Source: a bacterium
GTDB taxonomy: Bacteria; Caldisericota; Caldisericia; B22-G15
Assembly (NCBI GenBank): GCA_012517755.1
Contig: JAAYUH010000232.1
Span: 1 to 9,004 of the forward strand
Length of the DNA: 9,004 nt
Direction of reading: 5' to 3'
Below the pieces are notes generated by a model. It had not been told where the DNA came from, made no database searches, and saw only the letters and a list, made by a program, of their open reading frames with translations. The number at the start of each line of letters is the position of its first letter. The stretch's first letter is position 1. Both the position numbers and the translations under genes were made by a program. Of this stretch, positions 6,215-9,004 are shown piece after piece.

Positions 6215-7122
6215 AAAAGTTTTTAATAACAATTTTTATTTTTTTTATATTTTTATTCAATTCTTGTTTGACAAATAAAGGAACATTATCCATTGATTCA
6301 TACCCACAAAATTGTGAAGTTTATTTGAATGGTGAGTATGTTGGTGTAACACCATTAGAAAAGTCAGTGAACATTGGAAAATATGCCTTAGAAGTAAAGA
6401 AAGAGGGATATGAAGATTATAAAAAAGAGATAACAATTGAAAGAGGTAAAGAAACAGTTATAATAGCAAATCTTGAAATAAGCACAGGTTCACTTATTGT
6501 CAAAACAGATCCAGATGGTGCAACTGTTTTTGTTGATGGGAAAAATTATGGTCTAACTCCCATTGAAATAAAAGATCTTGAAATAGGAGAACATGAAATA
6601 GTCATCAGTAAGGAGGGGTATGCCCAAATTATAAAAAAAATAGATATTGGAGAAGAAACTCTTACAATAGAAGAAATTTTAATAGAAGCTATAAGTGAAA
6701 TTTTTATAAACACAAATCCAAAAGGTGCAAAAGTTATCATAAATGGTGAAGAGATTGGTATTACACCTTTAACACTAAAAGATATAAATCCAGGAAGATA
6801 TATCATAACTTTTAAAGCCATAGGTTATGAAGAGATGACTAAATCAATAGAAGTTAAAGAAGGATTGAATGCTTTTAATTTCGAAATGATACAACTTAAT
6901 CACGCTTTAATAGTTGAATCTGAACCTACAGGTGCAAAAATTTATCTTGACGATGTTTTTAAAGGAACAACTCCTATTGAAATTAAAAATTTAACACCAG
7001 GAAAAAAATATAGATTGAAAGTCGAAGTTGAAGGTTATCTTCCTTTTTTAACTGAAGTTACAATGCCAAAGGATGGTTCAATATTTTTACCAGTTATAAA
7101 ATTGGTTGAGATTGGAGGATAG
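6211..7122 (+). CDS. PEGA-domain lipoprotein with four tandem repeats
   Basis: 303 residues. A short basic start (MKK) precedes a Phe/Ile-rich core and Cys19 in LFNSC, a lipoprotein-type signal. The mature part is almost entirely four PEGA repeats of about 57-60 residues, at about 24-80, 93-150, 162-218 and 230-290. Each has the pattern beta strand, (D/N)P-x-G-A, VxI/YxxG, G-x-TP, then a GY block (EGYEDY, EGYAQI, IGYEEM, EGYLPF). Repeat 1 is the most divergent, with QNCEVYLNGEYVGVTP. PEGA domains are beta-rich surface or S-layer-associated modules that are thought to bind envelope polymers or proteins. ATG 6211 overlaps the minC stop. GGAGG at the 3' end serves the next gene. No enzyme domain is attached, so a structural or adaptor role is more likely. 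Confidence 0.9.
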   Translation: MKKFLITIFIFFIFLFNSCLTNKGTLSIDSYPQNCEVYLNGEYVGVTPLEKSVNIGKYALEVKKEGYEDYKKEITIERGKETVIIANLEISTGSLIVKTDPDGATVFVDGKNYGLTPIEIKDLEIGEHEIVISKEGYAQIIKKIDIGEETLTIEEILIEAISEIFINTNPKGAKVIINGEEIGITPLTLKDINPGRYIITFKAIGYEEMTKSIEVKEGLNAFNFEMIQLNHALIVESEPTGAKIYLDDVFKGTTPIEIKNLTPGKKYRLKVEVEGYLPFLTEVTMPKDGSIFLPVIKLVEIGG

Positions 7123-7743
7123 ATGGAGATACAAAAATTAGTTGTAGGTTTTGTTAAAACAAATTGTTATCTTGTTTATGAAAATAATTATGGTGTGATT
7201 ATAGATCCTGGTGGAGATTGCGACATTATTTTAAATAAAATCAAAGAGTTAAACTCTGTAAATTTTCTTTACATAATAAATACTCATGGTCATTTTGATC
7301 ACACCTATTGTGATAAATCATTGAAAGAATCATTAAACTCAAAAATTTTAATTCATAAAAAGGATTCATTCTTTTTGAATTCAAATTCCATTAATAAAAT
7401 TATTGAGCCAAGTTATAATGGAGTTGAACCAGATATACTATTAGAAGATAATGACTTTATAGATGTAAATTCTTTCAAATTAAAAGTTTTTCATTCTGAA
7501 GGTCATACTCCTGGAAGTATAATGTTAATTACAGAAAATGAAATTTTTTCTGGAGATACAATTTTTAAAAATTCAATAGGAAGAACAGATTTAGAATATG
7601 GAGATAGTAAAAAAATGAAGGAAACTATAATTAAAATCTTAGATTATTTTAAAAAAGATTATACAATATATCCAGGCCATGGCGATATAACAACTCTAAA
7701 TTATGAAAAGAGAAATCTATATCATTTTCTTGATTTACTTTAA
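7123..7743 (+). CDS. Metallo-beta-lactamase-fold hydrolase (glyoxalase II-like)
   Basis: 206 residues. ATG 7123 starts at the base after the PEGA stop, with GGAGG (7114-7118) 4 nt upstream. Metal ligands are all present: THGHFDH (His55, His57, Asp59, His60), GHTPGS (His128), SGDTIF (Asp145) and YPGHGD (His186), the order seen in binuclear-zinc hydrolases. Length and the NCYLVYE...IIDPGGD opening match the short, single-domain group of YcbL/GloB-like proteins that lack the glyoxalase II C-terminal substrate domain. A thioester or related small-molecule hydrolase in the cytoplasm is likely; the substrate cannot be told. It is the last gene of the overlapping chain that starts at amrS. Confidence 0.9.
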   Translation: MEIQKLVVGFVKTNCYLVYENNYGVIIDPGGDCDIILNKIKELNSVNFLYIINTHGHFDHTYCDKSLKESLNSKILIHKKDSFFLNSNSINKIIEPSYNGVEPDILLEDNDFIDVNSFKLKVFHSEGHTPGSIMLITENEIFSGDTIFKNSIGRTDLEYGDSKKMKETIIKILDYFKKDYTIYPGHGDITTLNYEKRNLYHFLDLL

Positions 7744-7756
7744 ATAGTATTATAAT
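7730..7756 (+). promoter_or_regulatory. Candidate sigma-70-type promoter for mgtC, nearly leaderless
   Basis: A perfect -10 TATAAT (7751-7756) is preceded by TTGATT (7730-7735, four of six matches to TTGACA) at a short 15-bp spacing. The expected transcription start, about 7 nt past the -10, falls at 7763-7764, next to ATG 7765. No SD lies before that ATG, which fits a leaderless message. TATAAT is common by chance in DNA this AT-rich, so this is moderate evidence. Confidence 0.45.
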
Positions 7757-7814
7757 CTTAAACTATGAATGATTTTTTCAAAATACTATTAAGATTATTA
7801 ATATCAATAGTATT
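7743..7814. repeat. Three AATA(G/C)TATT palindromic sites around the mgtC start
   Basis: AATAGTATT occurs at 7743-7751 and 7806-7814 and its complement AATACTATT at 7782-7790, spaced 39 and 24 bp. Each is a 4+1+4 palindrome. A second inverted pair, ATAATCTTAA (7752-7761) with TTAAGATTAT (7789-7798), adjoins the first two sites. They bracket the -10 and the first codons of mgtC, so they could be operator sites or alternative RNA stems. AT-rich composition makes chance occurrence plausible. Confidence 0.35.
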
Positions 7815-8421
7815 AGGAGCATTAATTGGTATTGAAAGAGAAAGAAGAAATAGACCTGCTGGATTAAGAACACATATAATTGTTTCTCTTGGTTCCGCTC
7901 TTTTTACTATAACTTCAATTCAATTTTCAGAAATGTATGGAAATGTTGACCCCTCAAGAGTTGCAGCAGGTATTGTAACAGGAATAGGATTTCTTGGTGC
8001 TGGAACAATTATGAGAGAAGGTTTAACTGTAAAAGGTTTGACAACAGCAGCAACAATATGGGTCTCTTCTGCAATAGGTTTGTCCTGTGGTATGGGTTTG
8101 TATTTACCTGCAACAATAACAGCGGTTTCAACATTTTTAATTTTAATTCTTTTGAGAAATTTTGAGGTTGAAAGATTTGGTAAGATTGAAGGTATCAAAA
8201 AAATATTTAATGTAAAAGTCACTGATAAACCTGGTCAACTTGGTAAAATAGCGACAATGTTTGGTAAGTACGGAATTCATATAAAGAATGTAAAATTTGA
8301 TAGAGAAGAAAATTTTTTAAATATTGAGTTTGTTGTTGATGTTCCTTTAAATGTTGAAATTAATGATGTTTGTAATGAAATGTCAAAAGAGGAGTTTGTC
8401 ATAGAAGTATCAACTGAATGA
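7765..8421 (+). CDS. MgtC/SapB family membrane protein with C-terminal ACT-like domain
   Basis: 218 residues. The N-terminal part (about 1-131) has four or five membrane segments and the family's conserved blocks: LGALIGIERERRNRPAGLRT (18-36), with the charged loop and RPAGLRTH, and RVAAGIVTGIGFLGAGTIM (65-83), followed by GLTVKGLTTAATIWVSSAIG. Residues about 147-218 form a soluble ACT-like domain (VKVTDKPGQLGKIATMFGK). Relatives include MgtC, which in pathogens inhibits F-type ATP synthase and aids growth at low Mg2+, and many free-living homologues of uncertain role. A 21-bp gap separates it from the preceding hydrolase gene, the first break in the chain, and it has its own candidate promoter. 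Its TGA overlaps the ATG of the first copy of the DUF763 start repeat. Confidence 0.9.
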   Translation: MNDFFKILLRLLISIVLGALIGIERERRNRPAGLRTHIIVSLGSALFTITSIQFSEMYGNVDPSRVAAGIVTGIGFLGAGTIMREGLTVKGLTTAATIWVSSAIGLSCGMGLYLPATITAVSTFLILILLRNFEVERFGKIEGIKKIFNVKVTDKPGQLGKIATMFGKYGIHIKNVKFDREENFLNIEFVVDVPLNVEINDVCNEMSKEEFVIEVSTE

Positions 8422-8454
8422 AAAGAAGTTCCGCTGATTTACCTCTACATTGAA
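8418..8454 (+). repeat. 37-bp tandem repeat, unit 1 (dead-end copy of the DUF763 gene start)
   Basis: It begins at ATG 8418, which overlaps the mgtC stop as ATGA. It encodes MKRSSADLPLH and then TGA (8451-8453). It differs from unit 3 at 3 of 37 positions; one of them turns the Gly codon GGA into the stop TGA. Confidence 0.9.
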
Positions 8455-8491
8455 ATGAAAAGAAGTTATGCTGATTTATCTCTACATGGAA
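8455..8491 (+). repeat. 37-bp tandem repeat, unit 2 (dead-end copy of the DUF763 gene start)
   Basis: ATG 8455 comes one base after the unit 1 stop (TGAAATG). The frame gives MKRSYADLSLHGNEKKFR and stops at TGA 8509-8511, inside unit 3. It differs from unit 3 at 4 of 37 positions and from unit 1 at 4. Confidence 0.9.
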
Positions 8492-8528
8492 ATGAAAAGA
8501 AGTTTCGCTGATTTACCTCTACATGGAG
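8492..8528 (+). repeat. 37-bp tandem repeat, unit 3 (functional copy, start of the DUF763 gene)
   Basis: This copy continues in frame into the full protein: MKRSFADLPLHGG. The period of 37 bp is exact across all three units with no spacer. Confidence 0.9.
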
Positions 8529-9004
8529 GTAAAGCTCCAAAATGGCTATTTGATAGAATGGTAAAACTTGCAAGAGAGATTTCTCTTTCAATAATTTATA
8601 TTTTTGGAGAAGAGGAGTTTTTAAATAGAATTTCAGATCCATTTTGGTTTCAAGCATTTGGATGTGTTCTTGGCTTTGATTGGCACTCATCTGGTGTTAC
8701 AACCACAGTAACTGGTGCATTAAAAGAGGGCTTAAAGTATGAAGAAAAAAATATAGGAATTTTTTTTGCTGGTGGAAAGGGCAAAAGAGCAATAAATACT
8801 CCAAATGATATTGAGAGTTGGATTGAAAATGGAATCATAGATTTTAACTTAGGAGAAAATTTAAAAAGATATTCTCGTCTTACAGCAAAAGTTGACACAG
8901 TTGGACTTCAGGATGGTTTTTCAATTTATCACCACTTTTTTATATATTCTAAAAACGGCATATGGGCAGTAATTGAACAGGGAATGAATGAAAAAATGAA
9001 ACTT
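8492..9004 (+). CDS. DUF763 domain-containing protein (3' truncated by window end)
   Basis: 171 codons are visible to the window edge with no stop; family members are about 370-420 residues, so over half is outside. The N-terminus MKRSFADLPLHGGKAPKWLF and the blocks FGCVLGFDWHSSGVTTTVTG, FFAGGKGKRAINTPNDI, RLTAKVDTVGLQDGFSIYHH and GIWAVIEQGMN are what I recognise as DUF763, a family of unknown function in archaea and several, often thermophilic, bacterial lineages. ATG 8492 gives the usual family N-terminus but has no good SD, only GGAA directly before it. In-frame ATGs at 8486 and 8468 are alternatives that add 2 or 8 residues (MLIYLYME). The start is preceded by two out-of-frame tandem copies of itself, so how translation reaches it is unclear. 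The mgtC gene lies directly upstream, probably in the same transcript. Confidence 0.88.
   Translation, partial: MKRSFADLPLHGGKAPKWLFDRMVKLAREISLSIIYIFGEEEFLNRISDPFWFQAFGCVLGFDWHSSGVTTTVTGALKEGLKYEEKNIGIFFAGGKGKRAINTPNDIESWIENGIIDFNLGENLKRYSRLTAKVDTVGLQDGFSIYHHFFIYSKNGIWAVIEQGMNEKMKL

Noticed and set aside
8418..8528. The 37-bp triplet as a CRISPR array or attachment site
   Set aside because: Units abut without spacers and each encodes the DUF763 N-terminus, so they are copies of a gene start.
8466..8898. Antisense frames of 74 and 82 codons under the DUF763 gene, and other minus-strand frames elsewhere
   Set aside because: They lie opposite clearly recognised genes, have no family resemblance and no convincing SD; they are shadows of the + strand coding pattern.

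Overview
The window is AT-rich bacterial DNA (roughly 30% GC by eye) with every gene on the + strand, packed end to end. Arginine is almost always AGA/AGG. Several starts are TTG behind strong Shine-Dalgarno (SD) sequences. Two proteins carry lipoprotein-type signal peptides and there is a MinC, so this is a bacterium. NfnAB, the AmrS-type radical SAM enzyme and DUF763 fit an anaerobic, possibly thermophilic lineage. I cannot name the genus from the sequence alone.

Layout: (1) 1-2121 holds nfnA (5' end cut off) and nfnB/gltA-like, the two subunits of the electron-bifurcating NADH-dependent ferredoxin:NADP+ oxidoreductase. (2) 2122-2214 is the only real gap in the first 7.7 kb. It holds two identical 35-bp palindromic repeats, 45 bp apart and richer in GC than their surroundings. 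(3) 2215-7743 is a continuous chain of eight genes that overlap or abut: amrS-like radical SAM, apbE (FMN transferase lipoprotein), a NusG domain II protein, a Gx transporter-family membrane protein, maf, minC, a four-repeat PEGA lipoprotein and a metallo-beta-lactamase-fold hydrolase. This is probably one transcript. Its first half looks like a membrane and flavin redox module, its second half like nucleotide sanitation, division control and cell envelope. (4) 7765-8421 is an MgtC/SapB membrane protein behind a possible promoter that would give a nearly leaderless mRNA. (5) 8418-9004 is a DUF763 gene, cut off by the window end.

The most unusual signal is at 8418-8528. The first 37 bp of the DUF763 gene, starting at its ATG, occur three times in perfect tandem. 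The period is not a multiple of three, so the first two copies are short dead-end reading frames (11 and 18 codons) and only the third runs into the full protein. The first copy still has the ATGA overlap with the mgtC stop that the gene probably once used for translational coupling. Second in interest are the paired palindromes before amrS and the AATA(G/C)TATT sites around the mgtC start. No RNA gene, CRISPR array or complete mobile element is visible. No gene-free stretch exceeds 100 bp.
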